NCBI GenBank assembly: GCA_947476925.1
Contig: CANJSF010000011.1
Location: 1-64,000 of the forward strand
Length of the DNA: 64,000 nucleotides
Direction: 5' to 3'
Source: Rhodospirillaceae bacterium
GTDB taxonomy: Bacteria; Pseudomonadota; Alphaproteobacteria; Rhodospirillales; Rhodospirillaceae
Shown here in pieces: positions 19,982 to 29,007 of the stretch (its first letter is position 1; every line of letters starts with the position of its first letter). The position numbers and the translations under genes are program-made. The notes beneath the pieces were generated by a model. It saw nothing but the letters and a program-made list of their open reading frames with translations. It searched no databases and was not told where the DNA came from.

Positions 19982-20260
19982 ATGGGCCAATACCGCGACC
20001 GAATAATAGCGAAGGTCACCGCCGGGCTGGCGCCGGCGACGCTGGACATTCATGACGACTCCCATCGTCATGCCGGCCATACCGGCGATAACCCCGATGG
20101 CAACGGCGAAACGCATTTCAAGGTGACAGTGGTTTCAGCGGCCTTTGCAGGCAAATCGCGCGTTGAGCGTCAAAGGCTGGTCTACGGCCTGCTGGCCGAT
20201 GAACTGAAAGAACGCATTCATGCGCTCGAGTTGGTTCTGCGCGCGCCGGGCGAAGTTTAA
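19982..20260 (+). CDS. bolA: BolA family protein
   Basis: This 92-aa protein has the BolA fold: LDIHDDSHRHAGH (conserved His and Asp), the strand THFKVTVVSAAFAGKSRVERQRLVY with the FxGKxxVxRxRxV signature, and a C-terminal helix ELKERIHALEL. BolA proteins partner with monothiol glutaredoxins in iron-sulfur cluster handling; some also bind DNA. A ribosome site AAGGGAG lies 9 bases before the ATG. Its stop overlaps the convergent DUF2889 gene by 4 bases. No glutaredoxin gene is in the window. Confidence 0.93.
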   Translation: MGQYRDRIIAKVTAGLAPATLDIHDDSHRHAGHTGDNPDGNGETHFKVTVVSAAFAGKSRVERQRLVYGLLADELKERIHALELVLRAPGEV

Positions 20261-20823
20261 GCGCTTTTGCCGGTATAAAATTGCGGAAACTCGCGCTCGA
20301 CAATTTCACCCTTTACGTCCCAGGCGTGACAGGTGTCGAGCAGCGGCGGCTTTACTTTCAATTCTGATCGCGGGCGTTCGCTCATTTTGGCAAAGCGCTT
20401 GCCTGCAATGGTTTGAAAAGCGGTTGTGGCAATCGGCCCCAGTAGTTCAACCAAGTGCACGCAACCATTTACGCCGCCAAACTTCTCTTTCACAGCTTTG
20501 GTAAAGCCTGGCGTCATGCGTAAGCCTGCCAGACCTTTAAATGTCGGTGTGATGTTGGGGCAAATGCGGAAAGGGGAGAAGTCGGTCACGGCCACGGCGT
20601 CGATGATCATCATCCGCTCGTCATAGGTGATGCGAATGCCCATGCCGTGCAGCGGCTCGCCCACGGGGACGTCGCCGCGATCTTGGTTGGGGAAGCCATA
20701 GGATTTGATGTCGGTCATCCAAGCGTCGACTTCCCACAGGCCATCGTCGCGCTCGTAGCCCTCGCATTTGACGGTGCGGGTATGCAAAAGCTTTCGGTCG
20801 GCAGTAGCGGCGGGCAACGGCAT
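20257..20823 (-). CDS. DUF2889 domain protein
   Basis: This 188-aa cytosolic protein fits DUF2889: it begins LLHTRTVKCEGYERDDGLWEV, continues with a DTKSY-like strand (DIKSYGFPNQDRG) and a GEPLHGMGIRITYDERMMI strand, then CPNITPTFKGLAGLRMTPGFTKAV and the conserved GGVNGCVHLVELLGPIATTAFQTI. The C-terminus has conserved Cys/His (DTCHAW). The function is not established for the family. It is common in alpha- and betaproteobacteria, sometimes next to aromatic-degradation genes. It converges on bolA with a 4-base overlap. Confidence 0.85.
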   Translation of the reverse strand: MPLPAATADRKLLHTRTVKCEGYERDDGLWEVDAWMTDIKSYGFPNQDRGDVPVGEPLHGMGIRITYDERMMIIDAVAVTDFSPFRICPNITPTFKGLAGLRMTPGFTKAVKEKFGGVNGCVHLVELLGPIATTAFQTIAGKRFAKMSERPRSELKVKPPLLDTCHAWDVKGEIVEREFPQFYTGKSA

Positions 20824-20893
20824 GGCAACATTCCACGAAGAGATTACGAGCCCAAATCATTTGAGCCAGCCTCGTGTAAGCGAGAAATCGCCC

Positions 20894-21163
20894 TTAGGGT
20901 AGGGCGTTTTCCAGGGGGAGGTTATGCAGTAACCGTGTAGCCCATGATTTGGTCGCATTTCCCACGGCAAGTGGAAGTCCGCTTCTCTGAGAAATGCTCA
21001 AGGCCGTGCCGCAATTCTCGCCACAATTAGCGGCGTTTAGGTCGTTCATGTCTTGTTCAAGTGAGGTGTTGTAGGCCGCGTAAAGATCGCGCACGCAGAC
21101 TAAACCGACTGTTGCCTTGCCAACGTTAACCGGCAGGTGGCGATATTTGCGCTCACGTATCAT
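20894..21163 (-). pseudogene. CBS-domain remnant behind the HlyC/CorC gene
   Basis: This open frame of 89 codons begins MIRERKYRHLPVNVGKATVG and continues LVCVRDLYAAYNTSLEQDMND. That is the second half of a CBS domain plus the tail typical of stand-alone CBS-pair proteins (RHLPVV...LVSIRDLY). The first three quarters of such a protein are missing, and the last 40 residues look like out-of-frame filler. No ribosome site is seen. The frame is continuous with the stop codon of the HlyC/CorC gene (21188-21190), so readthrough would append it. I read it as a decaying fragment rather than a working gene. Confidence 0.6.
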
Positions 21164-21187
21164 CGGCGCGCCGATGCGCCGATGGGG

Positions 21188-22483
21188 TTAGGCGGCTTTA
21201 TTGGTCTTGAGACTTGGTGCGCGTGGCGGCGTCACACGCACCAAGGTGAGCTGGTTTCGCTGGCGGCGCAAGACTTCGAAGCGGAATCCATGAAATAGAA
21301 ACTTTTGCCCTGGATCGGGAATCGTGCGGGCTTCGTGCAAAACCAATCCAGCTATCGTCGAGGCTTTATCGTCCGGCAAATTCCATTCCATTTCCCGGTT
21401 GAGGTCGCGCAGCGTCACGCTGCCGTCGATGAGGTATCCCCCGTCGGCTTGCGGGCGTATGCCGGGCACGGCCACGTCGTGCTCGTCACGAATGTCGCCA
21501 ACAATTTCTTCAATAATGTCCTCAAGCGTTACAATGCCCATCATCGCGCCGTACTCGTCGACGACGAGGGCGAAGTGTTCACGCCGCGCCCGAAATGCAT
21601 TCATCTGGTCAAGTAGCTTTGTCGTGTTGGGAATGAACCAGGGCGGCGTGGCCAAAGCGACCACATCAAAGCGACCGATTTTGCCGTCGGCGGAATCGAT
21701 CGCACGAAGTAAATTTTTAGCATGGAGCATGCCGACAATGTTGTCGGGTTGCTCGCGCCACAGCGGGATACGCGAATAGGGGCTGGCTGCGACTTGTTCG
21801 ATAATATCTGCAATCGGCAAATCGGCGTCGATGGTCACAACCTTCTTGCGGTGAATAATAATCTCACCGACCTCGACACCCGTCAGGTCCAGCACGCTGC
21901 GCAACATGGCGCGCTCGTGCTTTACCTCTTCCTTTACTTTCTTCTCACCCATTTGCATTTCAATCGTGCCGCGCAATTCGGCCAATATCTGCTGGGCGGT
22001 AATCGTTTGCTCGGTGGCAATGCCCGCCAATCGCAACGCGCCATTGACGAAAAACTCGACAGCGATCGTGTAGGGTCGGCATATCCACACCAAAGCGGCA
22101 ACGATACCTCCGGTGCGAAGTGACATGCTGTTCGCATTGAGCAAGGCGTAGGTCTTGGGCAATATTTCGCCATAAACGACGACAATGACCGTCACAATGC
22201 CTGTGGCATAAGCAACGCCATTCTCACCGAAGGCATCGATCATTGCGCTGGTAGTGAGTGCGCCGGCAGCTGTATTGGACAGAATATTTCCCAATAGCAT
22301 TGTTGATATCAGGCGTTCGCGACGTTCAAGTAACGCCATTACGGTTTTGGCGCGCGGGTCGCCTTGATCTTCCAACTGATGCATTAGCGGCTTTGATGCT
22401 GCCGTGAGCGCGGTCTCAGCAGCGCCAAAAAATGCGCCTGCGGTCAGTAAAAGCAAAATCATCAAAATAAAGGACATCGTCAT
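21188..22483 (-). CDS. HlyC/CorC family membrane protein (DUF21-CBS-CorC_HlyC)
   Basis: This 431-aa protein has an N-terminal DUF21 transmembrane domain (about residues 1-190: helices FILMILLLLTAGAFFGAAETALTAAS, GILSNTAAGAL region and IVTVIVVVYGEILPKTYALLNA), a pair of CBS domains (about 205-330: PYSRIPLWREQPDNIVGMLHAKNLLR; LVVDEYGAMMGIVTLEDIIEEIVGDI) and a C-terminal CorC_HlyC transporter-associated domain. Family members are linked to magnesium or cobalt efflux and to membrane stress; the haemolysin label is historical. It follows aroB by 15 bases, an arrangement common in alphaproteobacteria. Confidence 0.93.
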   Translation of the reverse strand: MTMSFILMILLLLTAGAFFGAAETALTAASKPLMHQLEDQGDPRAKTVMALLERRERLISTMLLGNILSNTAAGALTTSAMIDAFGENGVAYATGIVTVIVVVYGEILPKTYALLNANSMSLRTGGIVAALVWICRPYTIAVEFFVNGALRLAGIATEQTITAQQILAELRGTIEMQMGEKKVKEEVKHERAMLRSVLDLTGVEVGEIIIHRKKVVTIDADLPIADIIEQVAASPYSRIPLWREQPDNIVGMLHAKNLLRAIDSADGKIGRFDVVALATPPWFIPNTTKLLDQMNAFRARREHFALVVDEYGAMMGIVTLEDIIEEIVGDIRDEHDVAVPGIRPQADGGYLIDGSVTLRDLNREMEWNLPDDKASTIAGLVLHEARTIPDPGQKFLFHGFRFEVLRRQRNQLTLVRVTPPRAPSLKTNKAA

Positions 22484-22498
22484 ATTCCAGGGCGTGGC

Positions 22499-23647
22499 CT
22501 AAGCGTTCAGTGCCGAGGCCAGTGTTGCCTTAAGGGCCGACAAAGGCACGTCGGCTGTTATAAAGGATTTGCCGATTCCGCGCGCGAGGATGAATGTGAT
22601 GGCGCCGTCTTGAACTTTTTTGTCGACGGCCATGTGCGCGATCAATGCATCAGGCGTGATCGCGCCTCTCGGGCCGACTTTGGGCGGCATCACCTGAAGT
22701 CCGGCCTTCGTCAGATGGGCTTTGGCGCGCGCAGCGTCCGCCGATGGGCAGAGGCCCAAGCGAACCGAGACATCAAAGGCCAGCACCATTCCCATGGCGA
22801 CGGCTTCTCCATGTAGCAGTTTATCGCCATAACCCATTTCGGCTTCGAGCGCATGGCCAAACGTGTGGCCTAAATTCAGCAATGCCCGCGCGCCGGATTC
22901 CTTTTCGTCCTCGGCAACAATTTTGGCTTTGGCGCGACAGCTCGTGGCGATGGCGTGCGTCAGCGCAGTTGCATCGCTACGTTTTAAATCCAAAGCAGCT
23001 GCGGCGTTCGTTTCAAGCCAGGCGAAGAATGGCTCATCGTTGATCAATCCGTACTTCGCCACTTCGGCATAGCCCGACAATAGTTCGCGGTGGGGCAAAG
23101 TGGCGAGCGTATCGATGTCAGCCATCACCAATCGCGGTTGATGGAAACTCCCCACCAGGTTTTTGCCCGCGATTGTGTTGATGCCGGTCTTTCCGCCGAC
23201 AGAACTATCGACTTGCGATAGCAATGTGGTTGGAATTTGGATGAACTCCACGCCACGCAACAACACTGCTGCGGCGAACCCAGCGAGATCTCCGACCACG
23301 CCGCCGCCCAAAGCGATGATCATGGTTTTGCGTTCGCATTTGGCGGCCAGCATCGCGTCCAGCACCTGCGACAAGTGCGCAAAGTCTTTGCTGGCTTCGC
23401 CCGCGGGCACGATAACGTGTCCGGTGTGAATGCCTTGTGTTGAAAGCGCGGCTGTTAGAGGTTTGAGATAGTGCGCGGCCACATTGGAATCGGTGACCAC
23501 GAATGCGCGCTTTTGCTTCAATATGGGCGCAATAAATTCACCAGACCGGGCAATCAGCCCTCGACCAATGACAATATCATACGACCGTGCGCCCAAGCTG
23601 ACGTTAACCGTCGTTAAACCAGGCGCGTTATGTCCGTCAGGGTTCAT
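22499..23647 (-). CDS. aroB: 3-dehydroquinate synthase
   Basis: This 382-aa NAD- and metal-dependent enzyme converts DAHP to 3-dehydroquinate, the second step of the shikimate pathway. Motifs: IALGGGVVGDLAGFAAAVLLRGVEFIQIPTTLLSQVDSSVGGKTGIN (NAD- and substrate-binding), NLGHTFGHALE (metal-binding His) and HGEAVAMGM. Length is normal. Its ATG overlaps the aroK TGA in ATGA, so translation is coupled; the pair aroK-aroB is the classical order. Confidence 0.97.
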   Translation of the reverse strand: MNPDGHNAPGLTTVNVSLGARSYDIVIGRGLIARSGEFIAPILKQKRAFVVTDSNVAAHYLKPLTAALSTQGIHTGHVIVPAGEASKDFAHLSQVLDAMLAAKCERKTMIIALGGGVVGDLAGFAAAVLLRGVEFIQIPTTLLSQVDSSVGGKTGINTIAGKNLVGSFHQPRLVMADIDTLATLPHRELLSGYAEVAKYGLINDEPFFAWLETNAAAALDLKRSDATALTHAIATSCRAKAKIVAEDEKESGARALLNLGHTFGHALEAEMGYGDKLLHGEAVAMGMVLAFDVSVRLGLCPSADAARAKAHLTKAGLQVMPPKVGPRGAITPDALIAHMAVDKKVQDGAITFILARGIGKSFITADVPLSALKATLASALNA

Positions 23648-24216
23648 GGCACAGTCGCCAACGTCGTGCCCATGTGTTTTTCAAGTGCGTCAAGCGCCCG
23701 TGCGGCCGTTATGTTGGGGTTGTCCATGCCAGTATCAATTGCCACGTCGGCTTCGCTGTAAATCGGATAGCGCGTGTCGATGAGTTGCTGAAGTGTTGTA
23801 CGCGCATCACCGTTATTGAGCAGCGGGCGATGCGACCGCCCCTTCGTGCGAGCCACCAAGGTGTCGAGTTCTGCGCGCAGCCACAACGATGTTGCACGCT
23901 CTTTGATGAGGGTGCGCGTTTCTTCGTCCATAAACGCTCCGCCGCCGGCGGCGAGAATGCAAGGTTCGCCTTGCAGCAAACGAGTCATGACGCGCCGCTC
24001 GCCATCGCGAAAATAGGGTTCGCCATATTTCTCGAAGATTTCGGCAATCGTCAGACCAGCGGCTTTCTCGATTTCGGCGTCGGCATCGACAAACGGAACT
24101 TCAAGGCGCGAAGCCAGGCGCCGGCCGATGCAACTTTTGCCAGCGCCCATCAAACCCACTAGGACAATGGTCTTGGGCAAATGATGAGCGGTTGAGGAGT
24201 CGCGTTGGTCGTTCAT
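23644..24216 (-). CDS. aroK: Shikimate kinase
   Basis: This 190-aa P-loop kinase phosphorylates shikimate at the 3-position. It carries Walker A GLMGAGKSCIGRRLA, the shikimate-binding DADAEIEKAAG segment, FRDGERRVM, the GGGAFMD motif and the lid with RSHRPLL. The N-terminal 15 residues are polar and extra to the fold. It heads the aroK-aroB-HlyC/CorC run. Upstream is a 260-base non-coding gap to a divergent small gene. Confidence 0.95.
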   Translation of the reverse strand: MNDQRDSSTAHHLPKTIVLVGLMGAGKSCIGRRLASRLEVPFVDADAEIEKAAGLTIAEIFEKYGEPYFRDGERRVMTRLLQGEPCILAAGGGAFMDEETRTLIKERATSLWLRAELDTLVARTKGRSHRPLLNNGDARTTLQQLIDTRYPIYSEADVAIDTGMDNPNITAARALDALEKHMGTTLATVP

Positions 24217-24476
24217 GGTCTGATCACATAGAGGCCGAAAGGGTTTCGCGCAATGTACCTGCGTTTTTGGCTTCCGCCCACGCTCGCCTTTGATCTGGCC
24301 TAAAGATCAGCGCTCTGAATGCAACAAAATACCTGATAAACCAAGGACTTTCATGGACTTTTGGCCCTCCGTTGCGTAATGTTGGGTTTCATCGTTTTCG
24401 ATGGTTCACCCCGGTTGAGCGCCCGCCGGCGCTGTATCTGTGACCGTGGGCGCGTCTGTGGGGATGTGATACGGCG

Positions 24477-24605
24477 ATGCTGAAGATTTTATTTGCGCTG
24501 GTGGCCGTTGCTATTCTTGGTGGGGTCGTCGTTCTGGCGACGTGGGAAATGCCGCCGCCAACCGCGACCCACGAGAAAGTCATTCCCAATGAGCGCTTCC
24601 AATAG
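24477..24605 (+). CDS. Small single-span membrane protein (42 aa)
   Basis: This short open frame encodes MLKILFALVAVAILGGVVVL, then ATWEMPPPTATHEKVIPNERFQ. One membrane helix (residues 3-22) is followed by a short Pro-rich, polar tail with EKVIPNERF, a tail I believe recurs in similar small proteins of alphaproteobacteria. Its last 17 bases overlap the start of the next gene, so the two are likely cotranslated. The order small protein, exported protein, xerD suggests one transcript. Function unknown. Confidence 0.7.
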   Translation: MLKILFALVAVAILGGVVVLATWEMPPPTATHEKVIPNERFQ

Positions 24606-26493
24606 AACCCTCGTCGTGAACCGCTTTTTGGTTATTGGTTTCGTTTGCGCGGCCATCACCGCAGCCGCATCAGCGCAGACACCTACCCCGCAAGTTGCTC
24701 CTGCCGCACCGCCGTCTGCGCCTCGTGCCATTGTTCCGCCCGCGCAACTAACGCCACCCGCCGCTCCTTTATCAGAACCAACGAGCAGCGCCTCGCGTGC
24801 CATTGAAGTTGGTGTACTCGAGGAATTAGGCGTCGAGCGCGTTGGTTTGCTCGACGAAGCCTCGGGCGGCTTACCCAATGCCATGTGGGACGGTAGCGAC
24901 CCAACGCTGGTGCGTTCGCTACTAGCGCGCATACCACGCCGCATGCCTTCGCTAGCTATGCGCACCTTGGCACACAACTTGCTGCTGCCGGCTGCGCGCC
25001 AGCCGCGCAGCAAATCTGAAACGCTTGACGCCAATGAAGCTGTCGATGATCCCGCAGTGCCGAAACAGCCATGGCTGTTAGAGGCGCGCGTGGCGGCGTT
25101 GGCAGGCATGGGCGATTGGACCAGCGTGAACGCGTTGCTAGAGCTTGTGCCGCAAGATCGCCTCAGCGATGTTTTGGTGCGCACGCGCGTCGATGGTTTG
25201 TTGATCGCAGGTAATACCGAAGGCGCGTGTGCGGCAGGTCAAGCCGCGCTTTCACGCCAGCCCGACACGCATTGGCAGAAATTGCTTGTGTACTGCCAGT
25301 TTGCCTCTAAGCAAGCCAGCGCTGCGCAGTTAGGTTTGTCGTTGTTACGCGAGCAAGGGCTCGACGATCCGATATTTTTCTGGGCTGCCGATGTGATGCA
25401 AGGCCAGCGCCCAACCGCGCCCGCGGGCTTGCAACGTGTACAGCCGCTGGAGCTCGTAATGCTGCGCGCCGCCGGTCGGGCATTCCCCGAGGCCATGATG
25501 CGGGGCGATGACCCCACGGTGCTGCGCGTCGCTGCCCCAATGCCTCAACCGCCGCTGGAAGAAGAGAAACTCAACGCCGCGCAAAAGAAAGAGCGCACGC
25601 GCGTGCTGCAAGAAAGCCGCATCATGATGTCCGAGCGCGCGGTGGCTTTGGGCGTGCTGGACCCCGAGATGTTGCGCGCGCGTTATCTCGACTTGAATCT
25701 CAGTCAAGACGCCAAGCCCATTACGCTGGAAGACGCAACCGCCGACAACGTTCGCGCCCGCGTCATGATGTTCCAAGCGGCCCGTAAGCAAACCGCATCG
25801 GTGGCGCGCGCGGAAGTGATCGCCAAAGCTCTGACGCTCAGCCGCGCCGACCGCGGCCAAACAGGGCCCGATTTCGTCACGGTCAGCCGCCTCTATGCAC
25901 CAATGCTTGTGGATCTCGCACCTTCGCCTGATTTGTTATGGTTCGCGGGCACTGCCGCACGCGGACTATTGGCCGCAGGCATGCCGGACAAAGCCCAATC
26001 GTGGTTTGACCTCGTGCACCAAATGGCGCGGGGCAGCACTGATGCCGGCGAAATTGCCGATAGCCTATTTGTGATCGAGCATTTGGCAATGCCGAGCGCA
26101 CGTACCAATCTTACGCCGCGCAGTTTGCGCGCCTGGCAAGCGACCATTCCGGCTTCTGCCGGCGCGCAGCCGCGCCAAACTTTACTTAGCTTGCTGTCGG
26201 CGTTGGGCGACCCAATTAATGCGACGGAATGGTTGCCAGTGATGGCGGCATTACCGCCAGCCAGTGTGTCCAACATGCCGCCACCGGCCATTTGGCAGGG
26301 GCTGTCGTTGGCCGCGCGCGACGCTCGCTTAGGGGCGGCGGCGGCCTTTGCGCTGGTCGCGTTGGGCGAGGGTGGCCCGCATCTGAGTTCGCAACTCACG
26401 CTGCGCCATGTGATCGAAAACTTGATAATTGCCGGTCGCGAAGATGAAGCGCGGTTGCTCGCGATTGAGGCTGCGTTGGTGCAGGGCCTTTAA
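24589..26493 (+). CDS. Large exported helical protein, unknown function
   Basis: This protein has 634 residues from the ATG at 24589; the longer open frame upstream is ignored because it overlaps the 42-aa gene and lacks a signal. N-terminal signal: VVNRFLVIGFVCAAITAAASAQ (about residues 9-30). A Pro/Ala-rich linker follows, then a long Ala/Leu-rich helical region that resembles solenoid repeats (pairs of amphipathic helices, no clear consensus). Similar alphaproteobacterial proteins have been mislabelled antifreeze polyprotein from the Ala-richness. It lies 8 bases before xerD. A periplasmic or envelope role is inferred only from the signal. Confidence 0.7.
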   Translation: MSASNRTLVVNRFLVIGFVCAAITAAASAQTPTPQVAPAAPPSAPRAIVPPAQLTPPAAPLSEPTSSASRAIEVGVLEELGVERVGLLDEASGGLPNAMWDGSDPTLVRSLLARIPRRMPSLAMRTLAHNLLLPAARQPRSKSETLDANEAVDDPAVPKQPWLLEARVAALAGMGDWTSVNALLELVPQDRLSDVLVRTRVDGLLIAGNTEGACAAGQAALSRQPDTHWQKLLVYCQFASKQASAAQLGLSLLREQGLDDPIFFWAADVMQGQRPTAPAGLQRVQPLELVMLRAAGRAFPEAMMRGDDPTVLRVAAPMPQPPLEEEKLNAAQKKERTRVLQESRIMMSERAVALGVLDPEMLRARYLDLNLSQDAKPITLEDATADNVRARVMMFQAARKQTASVARAEVIAKALTLSRADRGQTGPDFVTVSRLYAPMLVDLAPSPDLLWFAGTAARGLLAAGMPDKAQSWFDLVHQMARGSTDAGEIADSLFVIEHLAMPSARTNLTPRSLRAWQATIPASAGAQPRQTLLSLLSALGDPINATEWLPVMAALPPASVSNMPPPAIWQGLSLAARDARLGAAAAFALVALGEGGPHLSSQLTLRHVIENLIIAGREDEARLLAIEAALVQGL

Positions 26494-26501
26494 GCCCAGT
26501 C

Positions 26502-27446
26502 GTGAAACGCCACCAGCCCAAAAATCCCAGCATCGGCAATCTCGATCCGCAGGTCGAAGCCTTTTTGGAGATGATGGCCGCCGAGCGAGGCGCGTCGGCG
26601 AACACGTTAGAGGCGTATCAAAACGATTTGTCAGCGCTTAATGCGTACCTCACAGCGCGCGGCAAACCCTTTCGTACTGCGCAGACCAAAGACCTCCGGC
26701 AATATTTGATAGGTCTCAGCAAAGCCAAACTGGGCGCGCGGTCTACAGCGCGTCGCCTGTCCAGCGCGCGACAGTTTTTTCAGTTTCTTTACCGCGAGGG
26801 GTTGCGCGCCGACGACCCAGCAAGCGGCCTTGATCGCCCGCGTTTGCCTCAGCCACTGCCCAAATACCTTACCGAGCACGAGGTTGATCGATTGCTCGGT
26901 GCTGCACGCGCGACCACGGGGCCCGAGGGCGCGCGCGGCTTGGCATTGTTGGAACTGCTGTATGCGTCGGGATTGCGTGTCTCGGAGCTTGTGGCACTGC
27001 CTATTGCCGCGGCGCGCAATCCATCGATGCTGATCGTGCGCGGCAAAGGGTCGAAAGAACGCATGGTGCCGGTGGGCGAGGCGGCGCAAGCGGCATTGAA
27101 AAAATATGTAGCCGTGCGCGAGCAGTTCTTGCCTAAGAAAAAAAGCAACTCGCCATGGATGTTTCCCTCTTTGGGCACTTCAGGGCATCTCACGCGTGAT
27201 GGCTTTGCCAAAATGCTCAAAGAGATGGCTATTGCCGCAGGGCTAATTCCCTCGCGTGTCTCGCCGCATGTGCTGCGTCATTCCTTCGCAACGCACCTGT
27301 TGTCGCACGGTGCTGACTTGCGCACATTGCAACAATTGTTGGGTCACAGCGATATCTCGACCACACAAATTTACACGCACGTTTTGGATGAGCGGCTTAA
27401 AAAGCTGGTGCGCAACCATCATCCGTTGGCGGGCTTTAAGCTGTAG
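26502..27446 (+). CDS. xerD: Tyrosine recombinase XerD
   Basis: This 314-aa recombinase has an N-terminal SAM-like domain (about residues 15-105) and a C-terminal catalytic domain. The catalytic set is present: Arg159 in SGLRVSEL, the GKGSKER Lys, HVLRH (His256, Arg259), His282 in GHSDISTTQ and the nucleophile Tyr291 in IYTHV. XerC/XerD resolve chromosome dimers at dif near FtsK. The neighbourhood is chromosomal and the length matches XerD rather than a phage integrase. The start is a GTG at 26502. It overlaps convergent gluQ by 11 bases. Confidence 0.93.
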   Translation: MKRHQPKNPSIGNLDPQVEAFLEMMAAERGASANTLEAYQNDLSALNAYLTARGKPFRTAQTKDLRQYLIGLSKAKLGARSTARRLSSARQFFQFLYREGLRADDPASGLDRPRLPQPLPKYLTEHEVDRLLGAARATTGPEGARGLALLELLYASGLRVSELVALPIAAARNPSMLIVRGKGSKERMVPVGEAAQAALKKYVAVREQFLPKKKSNSPWMFPSLGTSGHLTRDGFAKMLKEMAIAAGLIPSRVSPHVLRHSFATHLLSHGADLRTLQQLLGHSDISTTQIYTHVLDERLKKLVRNHHPLAGFKL

Positions 27447-28275
27447 CCATCAGCCAAACATCTTCGGGTGTTTTTCCTGCCTCACGTAAAGCCCGCAGCG
27501 TAGGTGCGTGATCGCGTTTGGAGAATTTTTTGCCCTCGGCATCTACCAGTAAATCGTGGTGGTGATACTGCGGCGTTGGTAATCCCAACAGGCGTTGCAA
27601 GAGCCGATGAATGTGCGTTGCGGCGAATAAATCCTCTCCGCGAGTTACCAACGTAATGCCTTGAAGCGCGTCGTCCCAAACACATGCCAAGTGATAACTG
27701 GTGGGCATATCTTTGCGGGCAATCACGACATCGCCAAAAATATCCGGCGTTGCGGTTTGTTTGCCGCGTGCAGCATCGGTCCAGGTTAGTGGGCCTGCAG
27801 CTTCAATCGCCTCGTCCATGCGCAGTCGCAACGCATAGGGGTCACCCGCTGCAATGCGCTCGCGCGCGAGCCCTTCATCCAGTTCGCGGCATGTTCCGGG
27901 GTATAACGGGCCATCGGGCCCATGAGGCGCACTCACGGCTTGCGCAATTTCGCGCTGGATATCGGTCCGGGTGCAAAAACATGGGTAGACCCATTCTTGC
28001 CGGCGCAAACCGGCGATCACGTTGGCGTAGTCACTCATGTGTGCCGATTGGCGACGCACGGGTTGCTCCCAGGTGAGACCCAGCCAACTCAGGTCTTCGT
28101 AGATTGCGGCCTCAAATTCGGGGCGGCAGCGGTTTTGGTCGATGTCTTCGATTCGTAATACAAACCGTCCTTCTTTGGCCTGTGTGGCGGCAAACAGCGC
28201 CGCCCGGGCATGCCCGAGGTGTAAATAACCTGTCGGGCTGGGGGCAAAGCGGGTCGTTACGGGGGGCAGTGTCAT
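27436..28275 (-). CDS. gluQ: Glutamyl-Q tRNA(Asp) synthetase
   Basis: This 279-aa enzyme is a glutamyl-tRNA synthetase-like protein without the anticodon-binding domain. It charges Glu onto queuosine at position 34 of tRNA(Asp). It has the HIGH motif TRFAPSPTGYLHLGHARAAL, a KFSKRD version of KMSKS, and a Cys-rich insert (PCFCTRTD...YPGTCRE) for zinc. Its presence fits the queuosine genes queC, queD and queE 7 kb away. It is divergent from the HNH gene. Confidence 0.93.
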   Translation of the reverse strand: MTLPPVTTRFAPSPTGYLHLGHARAALFAATQAKEGRFVLRIEDIDQNRCRPEFEAAIYEDLSWLGLTWEQPVRRQSAHMSDYANVIAGLRRQEWVYPCFCTRTDIQREIAQAVSAPHGPDGPLYPGTCRELDEGLARERIAAGDPYALRLRMDEAIEAAGPLTWTDAARGKQTATPDIFGDVVIARKDMPTSYHLACVWDDALQGITLVTRGEDLFAATHIHRLLQRLLGLPTPQYHHHDLLVDAEGKKFSKRDHAPTLRALREAGKTPEDVWLMATA

Positions 28276-28385
28276 CGCGAACGGCTCAAATGGTAGGTGG
28301 GGCAGCCCTGAGCGTACCAGAATTTGTATTCTTAGCGGAAATTGCTAATGTAGGCTGACCGTTTGCTCAGGAGAGTGCCACCGTC

Positions 28386-28949
28386 GTGGGATTCGCGCCC
28401 GAAGCGTCACCGGCCTTGGTTTTGAATGCGGACTTCCGTCCGCTGAGCTACTTTCCATTGTCTGTGTGGTCCTGGCAGGAAACCATTAAAGCCGTTTTCC
28501 TGGGGCGCGTGAATGTGGTGTCGGAGTACGAGCGTACCGTCCACTCTCCACGCTGGGAAATGAAACTGCCCAGCGTGATCTCACTAAAAAAATACGCGCC
28601 AATGGAACGCTCACCTGCGTTCACGCGGTTCAACGTTTTTTTACGCGATCGTTTCATGTGCCAGTACTGTGGCACGCCGCATCCTACCAACGACTTGACC
28701 TTCGACCATTTGATCCCTCGGTCCAAAGGCGGGCGAACAACGTGGCAAAATGTCGTCACGGCGTGTTCGTGCTGCAATTTGGTCAAGGGCAATCGCATGC
28801 CACACGAGGTCGGGATGTTCCCCAGCCAACGTCCGTTCCGTCCTAGTTCGTTCCAACTGCAAGATATCGGGCGCGCCTTCCCGCCCAACTATTTGCACGA
28901 AAGTTGGCGCGATTATCTTTACTGGGATACCGAACTGGATCCGGGTTAG
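28386..28949 (+). CDS. HNH endonuclease family protein
   Basis: This 187-aa protein begins with the conserved ALVLNADFRPLSYFPLSVWSWQETIKAVFLGRV block and has an HNH core: FMCQYCGTPHPTNDLTFDHLIPRSKGGRTTWQNVVTACSCCNLVKGNR, with two CxxC pairs for zinc. This solitary HNH type is widespread in proteobacterial chromosomes and its biological role is unclear. The start is a GTG at 28386; the best AGGAG is 12 bases upstream, which is long, and no nearer start exists in frame. It is divergent from gluQ. Confidence 0.85.
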   Translation: MGFAPEASPALVLNADFRPLSYFPLSVWSWQETIKAVFLGRVNVVSEYERTVHSPRWEMKLPSVISLKKYAPMERSPAFTRFNVFLRDRFMCQYCGTPHPTNDLTFDHLIPRSKGGRTTWQNVVTACSCCNLVKGNRMPHEVGMFPSQRPFRPSSFQLQDIGRAFPPNYLHESWRDYLYWDTELDPG

Positions 28950-29007
28950 GCGCATTTCCCCGAGCAGCGGCCTTGCACTTGGCGTGAGACGTGGGGCCAA
29001 AAAAGAA

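Noticed and set aside
25345-25860. Long minus-strand open frame opposite the large exported protein
   Set aside because: It is the antisense of an Ala/Arg-rich coding sequence, has no family match and no ribosome site; the plus-strand gene has a signal and fits the neighbourhood.
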